Assembly: GCA_023301025.1 (NCBI GenBank)
Contig: JALZUR010000020.1
Location: 1-64,000, forward strand
Source: Bdellovibrionales bacterium
GTDB taxonomy: Bacteria; Bdellovibrionota; Bdellovibrionia; Bdellovibrionales; UBA1609
Direction: 5' to 3'
DNA length: 64,000 nt
Shown piece after piece: positions 51,442 to 60,989 of this stretch. The position numbers and the translations under genes are program-made. The notes beneath the pieces were generated by a model. That model saw only the letters and a list, made by a program, of their open reading frames with translations. It was not told the DNA's origin and ran no database searches. The stretch's first letter is position 1. Each line of letters begins with the position of its first letter.

Positions 51442-51774
51442 CTATTCAGATTTAAGAACTTTTTTAGCTATGTATTTTACTAAGTACTCATTCTTTCCAT
51501 TTTTCTTCTCGTATTTGTAAGAAGCTACGTCGGCCTCTACAAGAACACCTTGGCCCTTCTTTAGAAGACTGCACTCATCAGCTAAAGCGTTTACAGCCAG
51601 AACTTCACATGAATTAGGAGAAGCATTAACCCCACTAAAATTACTGTCCTGATGCTTATTTCTATCAACAGCTACTCTTAAAACCGCATATTCATCATTG
51701 CAGTCTTTGAGCTGATCAGATGTACAATTTTCACCGACAAAACCATCAATTAATGTGCTAAACATTGCCATAAT
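51442..51774 (-). CDS. SSB-like OB-fold protein (tentative)
   Basis: YAVLRVAVDRNK...CEVLAVNALADECSLLKKGQGVLVEADVASYKYEKKNGKNEYLVKYIAKKVLK fits the SSB strand layout; start taken at an internal Met. Confidence 0.5.
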   Translation of the reverse strand: MMAMFSTLIDGFVGENCTSDQLKDCNDEYAVLRVAVDRNKHQDSNFSGVNASPNSCEVLAVNALADECSLLKKGQGVLVEADVASYKYEKKNGKNEYLVKYIAKKVLKSE

Positions 51775-52039
51775 ACACCTCATTACCTTAAGTTACTGAT
51801 CAGAAATTAAAAATTAAATTTCATGATCAAATTCTTAAAAAGAGATAAACCAATAACAAGTCATTGAATAAGCCTATATTGATGATTTCTACCTGAATAT
51901 TATTTTTTTATAAGACACAAAAATTTGTCAAATCTGCATATTTTTTTATTTTAAGGTAGAAAGTATCATATACGCTGAAAAATATACAATTAAGTGTTGG
52001 CGCATAGCTTTTAACCAAACTATTGCTAGATAAGGTGAT

Positions 52040-52318
52040 ATGACTGTAAGAGAGATTTTAAAGCTAAATATGTCTAATCAAAAGATGAGTATTAAAAAGC
52101 TTGCCGTTGATGCAAACATACCTTACTCAACTCTTCAGAGGTACTTCTCAGGTGAAACAGACCTTACTAGTGATAGATTTATTGCTCTGCTTGATAACTT
52201 TAATATAGATCTTTCAACATATATCCACTCTTGTATTTCTGAGAAAAAAAATGAGAGCTACCCAAAATATATTTCTAAAAGCTTATCTAAAATATTTGGA
52301 GATACTGGTGGAATCTGA
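52040..52318 (+). CDS. XRE-like helix-turn-helix protein
   Basis: MSIKKLAVDANIPYSTLQRYFSGETDLTSDRFIALLDNFNIDLSTYI. Confidence 0.75.
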   Translation: MTVREILKLNMSNQKMSIKKLAVDANIPYSTLQRYFSGETDLTSDRFIALLDNFNIDLSTYIHSCISEKKNESYPKYISKSLSKIFGDTGGI

Positions 52319-52859
52319 CCTTCATAAAACAACAAACATCTATGGTCGATCTTTAAGAGACGATTTAGACAGCTTTTTTAATGACTTATCTTTAAGAAAC
52401 GTTCTTGCTGTGTTTGATAAATACGATTACGTACACAATGCTAAGCACTTGTCAGAGATTTTAAGTTTAAACTTTGAAGAGGCAAATGACAAACTAGAGT
52501 GTCTTACAAACCTCGGACTTTTAAAAAATGATGGCAGTAAATACTTTGAAACAAAGCAAACTTACTATCAAGACAACCGAATTTTATCTGATAAAGACAA
52601 GGCCTTTTCTCAAGCAAATCGTTTAATACAAGTTGCAGGCCTTTTAAATGATTCTGATAAATTTTCAGATATTCACTCTATTCAATGCTGTAGAGAAGAG
52701 GATTTGTATGAATTTAAGTTACAAATCAACTCTGCTCTTGAAAAATTGATAGAAAAAACACTTGAAGCACCAAAAAATCAAAAAAATGTTCTCATGAACT
52801 TTATTGTTGGATATACAGAGACTAATCTTAAGAATTTGGAGGATAAAAATGATGTCTAA
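52251..52859 (+). CDS. TIGR02147/DUF4423-like regulator C-terminal part (tentative)
   Basis: SFFNDLSLRNVLAVFDKYDYVHNAKHLSEILSLNFEEANDKLECLTNLGLLKNDGSKYFETKQTYY; overlaps the HTH ORF in another frame. Confidence 0.6.
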   Translation: MRATQNIFLKAYLKYLEILVESDLHKTTNIYGRSLRDDLDSFFNDLSLRNVLAVFDKYDYVHNAKHLSEILSLNFEEANDKLECLTNLGLLKNDGSKYFETKQTYYQDNRILSDKDKAFSQANRLIQVAGLLNDSDKFSDIHSIQCCREEDLYEFKLQINSALEKLIEKTLEAPKNQKNVLMNFIVGYTETNLKNLEDKNDV

Positions 52860-53262
52860 ATTTTCAGTACTTTTAGCATTATTAATAAATGGAAACATGA
52901 CCTATGCCAGAAGTGGCTCTGGTGGTGGAACCATGCCTCAAAGAGCAGTGCAAATTCTTAACACTCAAATTCAAAACAAACCTATCTTCAATCTATCGCA
53001 GCTTCAATCATCAAGACTTAACAGCCTTTTTCACCAAAATAATGATTTAGCTGACAACTTTCTTTTATCTATATCAATTGCCTCATTTATCAAATACGAA
53101 TCCGATGTAAATGAAATCAAGAGGTATAAAGCTTTTTTAGTTGATCATGTAGCATTACAAATGCTGAAAAAAAATCCTAATTTAGATGAAGAAAAAGTTT
53201 TTGCGGCCGTTAGTGAGTTTTATAAATCTTTGTACGAACAAAGAGATACAAGATCTTTGTAG
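52849..53262 (+). CDS. Small secreted protein
   Basis: Start at 52849: MMSKFSVLLALLINGNMTYARSGSGGGTMPQRAVQ; overlaps the preceding stop (coupling). Confidence 0.65.
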   Translation: MMSKFSVLLALLINGNMTYARSGSGGGTMPQRAVQILNTQIQNKPIFNLSQLQSSRLNSLFHQNNDLADNFLLSISIASFIKYESDVNEIKRYKAFLVDHVALQMLKKNPNLDEEKVFAAVSEFYKSLYEQRDTRSL

Positions 53263-53340
53263 TTTAGATTCCAACTCCTAACATTAAAAGTTTAATAGCT
53301 TTTAAATTGACGATCTTTAAAATTTAAAAATACATATCAA

Positions 53341-53379
53341 TTTATAAAAAAAGAGACTATAAGTTTCTTTTTTTATAAA
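53341..53379. terminator. Bidirectional AT-rich terminator-like inverted repeat between convergent genes
   Basis: TTTATAAAAAAAGA...TTCTTTTTTTATAAA, ~14 bp near-perfect arms. Confidence 0.6.
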
Positions 53380-53393
53380 TTCTGAAATTATTT

Positions 53394-54785
53394 TTATGTA
53401 AATTCTAAAACTATTTTTTTATAGTGAGAGCCTCTTTCTCGGTAATCATCAAATATATCAAAACTTGAAGCTCCTGGAGAAAGAAGAACCGTGTCATTTA
53501 TGCGGCTTTTAGAATATGCAAAATGCACAGCCTCATCAAAAGTTCCAATAAGGTAAGTTTCTGCATAATCACCAATATCTCTGTTGATACGCTCTTTAGC
53601 TTCACCGACCAAAACTAAGGTTTTAACTCTTCTTTTGATCTCTTCTCTAAGTGGTGTGTAGTTTAAGTTTGTATCTTTTCCGCCCATAATTAAAATGATA
53701 TTTTCATCAAAAGAACGAAGAGCACGAATAACAGCGTGAACGTTAGTGGCTTTTGAATCATTGTAAAAAGAAACTCCTCCAACTCTCCTAACGTACTCAA
53801 TTCTGTGCTCAAGTCCTGTGTAAGTGTCTATAACTTTTTGGATAGCTTCATGTGTTGCACCTTGCTCCCTTGAGGCAAGAATTGAGGCCATAATATTTTC
53901 AACTGTATGCTGTCCACGTATTTTTTGGTTCTGAGTAGAAAAAACTTCAATTTCAGGACCAGTTCTTACTTTTATTTCGTTTCCGATATTAACAGCTCCA
54001 CCAATATTCATAATCTGTGGTTCTAAAGAGCTTCTTCTTGAAAAGTAAAAAATTCTACCTCTTTGAACAGATGGGTCTCTTGCTAATTCAACTACTGCAT
54101 TGTCATCTGCATTTAAAATACTTGTAGTTGTTTGATTAGTGTTTAAAAAGATTTTCCTTTTTGCATTGATATAATCTTCCATAGTTTTATGACGATCCAA
54201 GTGATTCTCAGCAAGGTTCATAAAAACTATGTTTTTTGGATTAAAATTTACAACATGCTCTAACATGAAACTAGAGACCTCTAGGATCACAACATCTGGT
54301 TCACCATCAAGCATTAAAAGCTCACTTACAGGTTTACCGTAGTTTCCACCAACCCAAACTTTTTTACCAGAAGCTTTAAGCATTTCATAAATTAGAGAAA
54401 CTGTAGTGGTCTTACCGTTAGTCCCTGTGACACCTATAATAGGCTGATCGATAAACTGAGACATGAACTCAAACTCACCTGTTACATGAACACCATTTTG
54501 TCTGGCATAATCAAATATTTTAAGTTGTGCCGAAATACCTGGGCTTAGCATCACAACATCTTGCTCTAAAAAGAGCTTTGGTGTGTGCCCACCAAGATCA
54601 TAATTAACGTCAACACCTTCCATAAGCTCAAGATAGTCCGCTAGTTCTGCCTTAGACTTGTGATCACTCAAAGTGACACGCGCACCCTTAGAACTTAAAA
54701 ATTTAGCAGATGAAACTCCTGTTCGGCCCATTCCAACGATAAGAATCTTCTTATCTTTTAAATCTTCGACTTTCTCAATAAACAT
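53394..54785 (-). CDS. murD: UDP-N-acetylmuramoylalanine--D-glutamate ligase
   Basis: GVTGTNGKTTTVSLIYEML, EVSSFMLEHV, NLAENHLDRH, YNDSKATNVHAVIRAL; start moved to 54785. Confidence 0.96.
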   Translation of the reverse strand: MFIEKVEDLKDKKILIVGMGRTGVSSAKFLSSKGARVTLSDHKSKAELADYLELMEGVDVNYDLGGHTPKLFLEQDVVMLSPGISAQLKIFDYARQNGVHVTGEFEFMSQFIDQPIIGVTGTNGKTTTVSLIYEMLKASGKKVWVGGNYGKPVSELLMLDGEPDVVILEVSSFMLEHVVNFNPKNIVFMNLAENHLDRHKTMEDYINAKRKIFLNTNQTTTSILNADDNAVVELARDPSVQRGRIFYFSRRSSLEPQIMNIGGAVNIGNEIKVRTGPEIEVFSTQNQKIRGQHTVENIMASILASREQGATHEAIQKVIDTYTGLEHRIEYVRRVGGVSFYNDSKATNVHAVIRALRSFDENIILIMGGKDTNLNYTPLREEIKRRVKTLVLVGEAKERINRDIGDYAETYLIGTFDEAVHFAYSKSRINDTVLLSPGASSFDIFDDYRERGSHYKKIVLEFT

Positions 54786-54787
54786 AA

Positions 54788-55864
54788 TTACCTCAGCTTT
54801 AATGTAGCTAAACTTAAGATTGCAAGTAGTATAGATATAATCCAAAAACGAACTATAATTTTAGACTCTTCATAGCCTTTTAATTCGTAGTGATGGTGAA
54901 GAGGAGCCATTTTAAAAATACGCTTACCAGTAAGTTTAAAAGACGCGACCTGACTGATTACAGACAAAGCTTCAACGACAAAAACTCCACCAAGAAGTGC
55001 TAAAAGTATTTCGTTTTTAGTAAGTACTGATAAGATTCCTAAAAAGCCGCCCAAACTTAGACTTCCAACATCACCCATAAAAACCTGTGCGGGATGAGAG
55101 TTGTACCATAAAAAGCCCATACCCGCCGCAACAACAGTTGCGCAAAGGGGAACAAGTTCACTTGCACCTAAAACTGAAGGTATCATTAAATACTCAGCCA
55201 TTTCTAAGTGTCCTGCAACGTAAGATAAAACCATAAAAGCACTTGAAGACACCATAACGGGAACAATAGCTAGTCCATCCAAACCATCTGTTAAATTAAC
55301 AGCATTAGCCGCTCCAACAACAACAAAAGCACCAAAAGGAATGTAAAACCAGCCAAGGTTTAAATAAAAGTTTTTAACAAAGGGAAAATATAGATGTCCA
55401 TCTAAAGCACCTGTAGAAAAGAGATAAACAAGAGAAATAGAAACAATAGTGAACTCACAAATAAGTCTAAATTTACCAGGAAGTCCTTTTGAATTTTTAT
55501 AAATGACTTTTAGACGATCATCCCAAAAGCCAATTAAACCAAAAAGAACAGTCACAGCTACAGCTACTTGAACCAAAGGATTAAAAATATCAATCCATAA
55601 AAAAACGGGAACGAGCATTGCGAGCAGAATTAAACTTCCACCCATTGTAGGAGTTCCAGATTTTTTTAGATGAGATTTAGGTCCATCATCTCTAACAGCT
55701 TGTCCTATTTGTTTTTTAATCAAACCTTTAATAAAAAAGGGGCCCCAAAGCCAGCAAATTAAAAATGAAGAGAAAAAGGATATAAAAGTCCTAAAAGTTA
55801 CATAACGAAAAACATTAAATGCAGAGAATTCTGAAGACAAATGAAGTAGTAATTTATAAAGCAC
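54788..55864 (-). CDS. mraY: Phospho-N-acetylmuramoyl-pentapeptide transferase
   Basis: [71 protein letters not shown]. Confidence 0.97.
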   Translation of the reverse strand: MLYKLLLHLSSEFSAFNVFRYVTFRTFISFFSSFLICWLWGPFFIKGLIKKQIGQAVRDDGPKSHLKKSGTPTMGGSLILLAMLVPVFLWIDIFNPLVQVAVAVTVLFGLIGFWDDRLKVIYKNSKGLPGKFRLICEFTIVSISLVYLFSTGALDGHLYFPFVKNFYLNLGWFYIPFGAFVVVGAANAVNLTDGLDGLAIVPVMVSSSAFMVLSYVAGHLEMAEYLMIPSVLGASELVPLCATVVAAGMGFLWYNSHPAQVFMGDVGSLSLGGFLGILSVLTKNEILLALLGGVFVVEALSVISQVASFKLTGKRIFKMAPLHHHYELKGYEESKIIVRFWIISILLAILSLATLKLR

Positions 55865-55963
55865 GAGCTGTAGCCTTTAATTTTGTGATAGTTTTTTTAA
55901 CTCTCATTTTTACCGTTAATACAATTTTTCAACTTTGCTATTGTTTTATAAAGCACTGCTTTT

Positions 55964-57358
55964 TTATAGAAGTTCAACCTCTACTCCTAGGTCCACTAAG
56001 AATCTTTCTATCTGTGTTCCTCTGGATGCCTTTAAGACAACAACATCTTGATCATGTAACATACTTTTCACATCGAGAGCAAGTTTTTTATTGTAAGTAT
56101 CTGAAATCATTGATGTTTTTTTATAATTCTCAAGTTCAAGACCTTCACTAAAACTAACACCACTTGCACCCAAGAAGACAACAGATTTTGGATTTAGAGC
56201 GCCCACATACTGACCTAGCTTTTTATGTTGCTCTTTAGAAGATTCTCCAAGCTCTAACATCTCTCCTAATATGATATGCAAAGATGAGCTATCAACGGCT
56301 TTAAGAGACTCTAATAACGAAGTCATACTTTGCAAATTAGAGTTGTAACCATCAAAAATATAAGTCCTTTTAGAACTGTTATCTTTTAGAATTTGTGATC
56401 GTCCCCAGGGAGTTTGGAGCTTTTTTAAAGCTGAGACAAGATCTTCTTCAGATATTTTAAGATCTAATCCAGAGGCTAAAGCAAACATTATATTGTAGAC
56501 ATTGTACGAACCAAAAACAGGAGCATGTACACTAAACTTTTTTTGATTCAAAGACACATCAAGCTTTAGCCCACGAAGGGACTCTTCTTTTAAATCTATA
56601 TACACATCAGCTTTAGGATTAGTCCTTGAAACTGTCCAAACCTTTTTAAAGCATTTTTTATACTCCTCAAACATTTTATATGTATGTGGGTTATCAAGGT
56701 TAAAAACGGCAGATTCTTTTTTTGAAAAGCTATAAATTTGTTTTTTTTCGTTAAAAACACCCTCAAGGTTTTTAAGTTTATCTAAATGCGAAGGCCCCAC
56801 GGTTGTTACTATTGATAGATTTGCGTCAGTTAGCTTTGATAGAGCTTCAATTTCACCAGGCGCATTTGTTCCTAATTCACAGATTAAAACTTTATTTCTT
56901 TCTTTTAATCCCAATTGAGTGAGAGGCACACCAATTTCATTGTTAAAACTCTTAGGTGAATAGTGAATGGACATAAAATTGGCGAGCATTTGAGCTGTAA
57001 AAAATTTCGTAGTTGTTTTACCATTTGATCCAGTAACTGCAATTACATAGGGATCACAGTGCTTTACCCATACCTTAGAAAACTTTTGTAAAAAAAGCAG
57101 AACATTATCAACATAGAAAATATTTTCATCATATGTGCTTTTAGATCTTTCATGAGATGTTTTTTCAACAATGCAGGTTAAAGCCCCTTTTTTAAAAGCT
57201 TCATCTGTATATTCTCCACCCTTAAAGTTAGGCCCATTGAGACCTATAAATAAAGCATCTTTTTTTAAAGTTCTTGTATCCGTTGAAATTTCGCTAAACT
57301 CTTCTAGATCAGTTTTTATTTTCACATTCAAAAATTTTTCTAGAAATTTAATATTCAT
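55964..57358 (-). CDS. murF: UDP-N-acetylmuramoyl-tripeptide--D-alanyl-D-alanine ligase
   Basis: VTGSNGKTTTKFFTAQML, NNEIGVPLTQLGL, TTVGPSHLDKL, FDGYNSNLQSM. Confidence 0.94.
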   Translation of the reverse strand: MNIKFLEKFLNVKIKTDLEEFSEISTDTRTLKKDALFIGLNGPNFKGGEYTDEAFKKGALTCIVEKTSHERSKSTYDENIFYVDNVLLFLQKFSKVWVKHCDPYVIAVTGSNGKTTTKFFTAQMLANFMSIHYSPKSFNNEIGVPLTQLGLKERNKVLICELGTNAPGEIEALSKLTDANLSIVTTVGPSHLDKLKNLEGVFNEKKQIYSFSKKESAVFNLDNPHTYKMFEEYKKCFKKVWTVSRTNPKADVYIDLKEESLRGLKLDVSLNQKKFSVHAPVFGSYNVYNIMFALASGLDLKISEEDLVSALKKLQTPWGRSQILKDNSSKRTYIFDGYNSNLQSMTSLLESLKAVDSSSLHIILGEMLELGESSKEQHKKLGQYVGALNPKSVVFLGASGVSFSEGLELENYKKTSMISDTYNKKLALDVKSMLHDQDVVVLKASRGTQIERFLVDLGVEVELL

Positions 57359-58803
57359 AAATTTTTACTCTCTACCCATTTTAAAGCCTCTTGTTTATCT
57401 GAAAGCATAAACATTTCACCTTTTATCTCTTGAGTCTTCTCATGTCCCTTACCAGCAATTAAAACAATAGCATCTGCAATATATGCCTCTTCTAAGGCTT
57501 TAAAAATAGCTTTTTTTCTATCTTGCTCTACAACATATGCTGTTTTTTTATAGCCGATAAGAATATCATCAATTATTGACTCAGCGTCTTCATCTCGCGG
57601 ATTGTCAGAGGTTATGAATGATAAATCTGCATAAGCTTCGGCAACAGCTCCCATCTTGGCTCTTTTGTCTGAGTCCCTATTTCCTCCACAACCGAAAACA
57701 ACAAAAACCTTAGTTTTCAAATCTTTGAGTGTTTTTAAAGCTTTTTCTAACGAGTCTGGAGTGTGTGAATAATCAATATAAGCCATAGGTTCTTTGTTAA
57801 AAATAACAGGCTCCATTCGTCCAGGAGGAGTATTAAAACTCTTAAAGATTCGACTGTCTGGAAAAAATTCATCTCCAAAATGATGACATAAGGTCATTAA
57901 AGCTAATCCAAAATTTGAAATATTATAATCCCCAAGAATTGGTAAGTGCCCCTTTAAGACTTTTGTTTGAGCCTTATTATTAAAGCTTCTTCTAAATTCA
58001 ACATCAAAACCATAACTGTTTTGCTTATAGCTTATTTTAAAATCACCCGAATTAAGAACTTCTACGTCATCCAGCGTATCACTATAAGTAACATCTTTGT
58101 GAACATTAGAACTCATACAAAAAAAAGATTTATCCTTAGCTGCTTCACTAAAGATTTTTATTTTCGCTTTAAGGTACATATCCATAGTCTGATGATAATC
58201 TAAATGATCTTGGCTAAAACTTGTAAAAGCTGCTCCGTCTAAAAATTTAAGTCCCATTCTTTTTTGATCTAAAGCGTGAGATGAGACTTCACACACCAAT
58301 GCCTTCATTCCGTGATCAGTATAATTTTTATGATTAAAAGAATAGAAATCTTCAGCTATGGGTGAAGTAAGCCCTGTATCTAAGACATGTTCTTTAAATG
58401 AATTTTCTACTGTTCCAAAAATTCCTGTTGATATTTCATAACCTTCTAAAAGAGATTTTAGCATATATGCATAGGTGGTCTTACCATTTGTCCCCGTAAC
58501 CCCATATACTTTTAAATTTTCAAAAGACTCTCTATAAAAAAGATGTAAAGATTCAGAAAAAACTTTATGAATGTCTTTTACATAAAATCCTTTTTTAAAT
58601 GTAACAATGTCATGAACAACTGTCATTGCACCTAAACTTAGAGCTTTGTTTAGATTTAGAATTCTAGCCTTGGTAGTGCCACGTAATGAAAAAAATAGAG
58701 AGCCTTTCAAAACTCTGCGACTGTCTTGAGTGATAGACGTTATTTTTGTGCTAAAATCTTTAGCTTTAACATCAATATCATCTAAGAGTTGATTTAAGTT
58801 CAT
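57355..58803 (-). CDS. murE: UDP-N-acetylmuramoyl-tripeptide synthetase
   Basis: GVTGTNGKTTYAYML, EVSSHALDQKR, SFSQDHLDYHQTM, PPGRMEPV, DNPRDEDAESIIDDI (DNPR). Confidence 0.95.
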   Translation of the reverse strand: MNLNQLLDDIDVKAKDFSTKITSITQDSRRVLKGSLFFSLRGTTKARILNLNKALSLGAMTVVHDIVTFKKGFYVKDIHKVFSESLHLFYRESFENLKVYGVTGTNGKTTYAYMLKSLLEGYEISTGIFGTVENSFKEHVLDTGLTSPIAEDFYSFNHKNYTDHGMKALVCEVSSHALDQKRMGLKFLDGAAFTSFSQDHLDYHQTMDMYLKAKIKIFSEAAKDKSFFCMSSNVHKDVTYSDTLDDVEVLNSGDFKISYKQNSYGFDVEFRRSFNNKAQTKVLKGHLPILGDYNISNFGLALMTLCHHFGDEFFPDSRIFKSFNTPPGRMEPVIFNKEPMAYIDYSHTPDSLEKALKTLKDLKTKVFVVFGCGGNRDSDKRAKMGAVAEAYADLSFITSDNPRDEDAESIIDDILIGYKKTAYVVEQDRKKAIFKALEEAYIADAIVLIAGKGHEKTQEIKGEMFMLSDKQEALKWVESKNL

Positions 58804-58855
58804 TACTTAAACCTAATTCTTTAAAGATATAGGTCAACTCAAGTGCAACGCAGTA

Positions 58856-59782
58856 TTATTTTCCTTCAATAGAAACTAAATTTCTGCCTCTGTTTTTAGA
58901 CTTGTATAAAGCTTTATCAGCCTTTTCAAAAAGACGATCCCAATGATCCCCTTTAGTTTTTCTAACAGAAACTCCAGCAGAGACCGTAATAGGCATTCTA
59001 ACACCTTCATAGTCAAAATTATGCGCTTCTATTGTTGCTCTTATTCGTTCAGCAATATTTGCTGATACAGGTATGTCTGAAGAAGATACAACTAGAACAA
59101 ACTCTTCACCACCAAATCTTGCAAAGAAATCTTCACTTCTAATAAGTTTGTCTTTAACTAAGCGTGCAATCTCTTTAATAACATGGTCTCCGGCTGCGTG
59201 TCCGTGCGTGTCGTTAACTTTTTTAAAGTGATCAATATCAAAAACAATTAAACTTAAAGGCTCACCCGTCATATCAGATCTTTTGATAGCCTCAGGCGCA
59301 TAGGCTTGAAGTGCGCCTTTACTGTAAATCCCAGTCATTGCATCAAGCTGCGTTTTATCAAAAGTGGCTTTAGAGGCGACAGTTTCAACATTACCTTTTT
59401 CTAAAAACTTAAAAATAACATTTCCAACTTTAATCTGATCATTATTAACAAGCTTAACAGGCGTTAAAGGAGCGACTGTTTGTTGGTTAATCACTGTCTT
59501 ATTCGTGGACTCAAGGTCCATAATTAAAACATCATTTCCATTTAGAATAAATTTTGCGTGAGATTTACTTACACTTCTATCATCCACGAAAACAGAACTG
59601 CTAGGAGATCTTCCCACCACAACATCAGTTGATGATAAGTGCCACTGTTTTCCAATACTACTTGCTGGTCCCACTAAAAGAACTAAAGCAGCAGGTGCTT
59701 TGTTTGCTGTATCAAGTGTTACCTTCAAAGTTTCACTTGTAACTACGCTTGTTTTCTCTAAATCTTCATCACTGTGCGACAT
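58856..59782 (-). CDS. FHA-GGDEF diguanylate cyclase (DgcB-like)
   Basis: FHA (VVVGRSPSSSVFVDDRSVSKSHAKF) plus GGDEF (FARFGGEEFVLV); start at 59782 (track 59797). Confidence 0.92.
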   Translation of the reverse strand: MSHSDEDLEKTSVVTSETLKVTLDTANKAPAALVLLVGPASSIGKQWHLSSTDVVVGRSPSSSVFVDDRSVSKSHAKFILNGNDVLIMDLESTNKTVINQQTVAPLTPVKLVNNDQIKVGNVIFKFLEKGNVETVASKATFDKTQLDAMTGIYSKGALQAYAPEAIKRSDMTGEPLSLIVFDIDHFKKVNDTHGHAAGDHVIKEIARLVKDKLIRSEDFFARFGGEEFVLVVSSSDIPVSANIAERIRATIEAHNFDYEGVRMPITVSAGVSVRKTKGDHWDRLFEKADKALYKSKNRGRNLVSIEGK

Positions 59783-59803
59783 TTTACTCCACCCCAAAAT
59801 TGA

Positions 59804-60892
59804 TCAACTGATCACGACATCTTCTTCTATCCTATGATAGCCCTTCCACTCTTTCAAGCTGCCTCGAGGTCTAGTGTTTAAATTATCAATCAAAACATAA
59901 GTAAGTTTTGTTATTTTTCCCAATGAATTCACATCTAAAGAGACAATATCTGTCCACGTACCTGTGTTAAAATAATCTTTACCATCAGCCCATTGTCTAT
60001 GTTGATAAACATGTGAGTGACCAAAAATCACTGTGTGAACTCTGTCATCTTTAAGTATGCTTTTTGCTGCATCAGATAAGTCTGGAAATATAGCACTTTC
60101 TAAAAAAACTTTTAAAAGCGTTCTAAAAGACCAAGCTGTGCTGTATGTGCTTTTTCTAAAAATGCTTGATATAAAGTATCCTAAAACTTGGACACAACTT
60201 TTAAACAGCATTACAGGCTCATTGATAAGTGACCATCTGATCATTTTTGGAAAAGGCCTGACCTTATCCACATGCGGGTGCTTTTGCTTAAGTTTTAGTA
60301 CAAAATCAATAAAAAAGTGAGACCCGAAAGGCAAATTTAAAATAGGTTCAGGAAGTCCTTTTCTTAAAAAAAACTTTTTAGGATTCATTCGGTTAGCGGA
60401 TTCATGCATATGCCCATGTTCAATATGAACCCCATCAAAGTAGTAAAGAAGCTGAGCATATTTAACTTCTGTCTCTAAAGCTTCGTTGAGCCTAAGTTGA
60501 ACAAGTGGCCACATCATACCTTGGTCGTGATTTCCAACAACGTAGGTGATAGAATTATTATCCGAAGAGGAGAATTTTTTAAGAGCTTCAAAAACAACAG
60601 GGTGCCCTTCTATGATTCTATTGATCATATCAAGTGTCATAGGCTCAGTGATAACAGGAACAAAGTGGCCTTTGTAATCAATTTGTAAAAAATTGAAAAT
60701 ATCCCCATTTAGTATCAGTTCTACAGGGGTAGCTCTATAGTCTCCACTGGAGTAGTAATCTAAAAATTCTGAAAATTTTCGATCAAAATAAAACTCTTCA
60801 AAAAAATTTCTTGATCCATCAGAGTTTACTAAGCCTGTACCGAAATGCAAATCACTTACAACAATCTTTATGCCTTTTTCGATGTTTTGCAT
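59804..60892 (-). CDS. Calcineurin-like metallophosphoesterase
   Basis: VVSDLHFGTG, LNGDIFNF, VVGNHDQG, HGHMHE, IFGHSHVYQH. Confidence 0.88.
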   Translation of the reverse strand: MQNIEKGIKIVVSDLHFGTGLVNSDGSRNFFEEFYFDRKFSEFLDYYSSGDYRATPVELILNGDIFNFLQIDYKGHFVPVITEPMTLDMINRIIEGHPVVFEALKKFSSSDNNSITYVVGNHDQGMMWPLVQLRLNEALETEVKYAQLLYYFDGVHIEHGHMHESANRMNPKKFFLRKGLPEPILNLPFGSHFFIDFVLKLKQKHPHVDKVRPFPKMIRWSLINEPVMLFKSCVQVLGYFISSIFRKSTYSTAWSFRTLLKVFLESAIFPDLSDAAKSILKDDRVHTVIFGHSHVYQHRQWADGKDYFNTGTWTDIVSLDVNSLGKITKLTYVLIDNLNTRPRGSLKEWKGYHRIEEDVVIS

Positions 60893-60989
60893 TTGTGTTT
60901 TAAACCTACTCTAATTTTACAAAAATTTTTGTTTAGCTCATCTTTTATATTAAGTCTTGAGCTTTGTCTTTTTTTCTAAATTTTTACTC

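Noticed and set aside
55819-56151. Plus-strand 110-aa ORF spanning the murF-mraY gap
   Set aside because: Overlaps conserved murF and mraY coding ends on the other strand; no start context or recognisable product.
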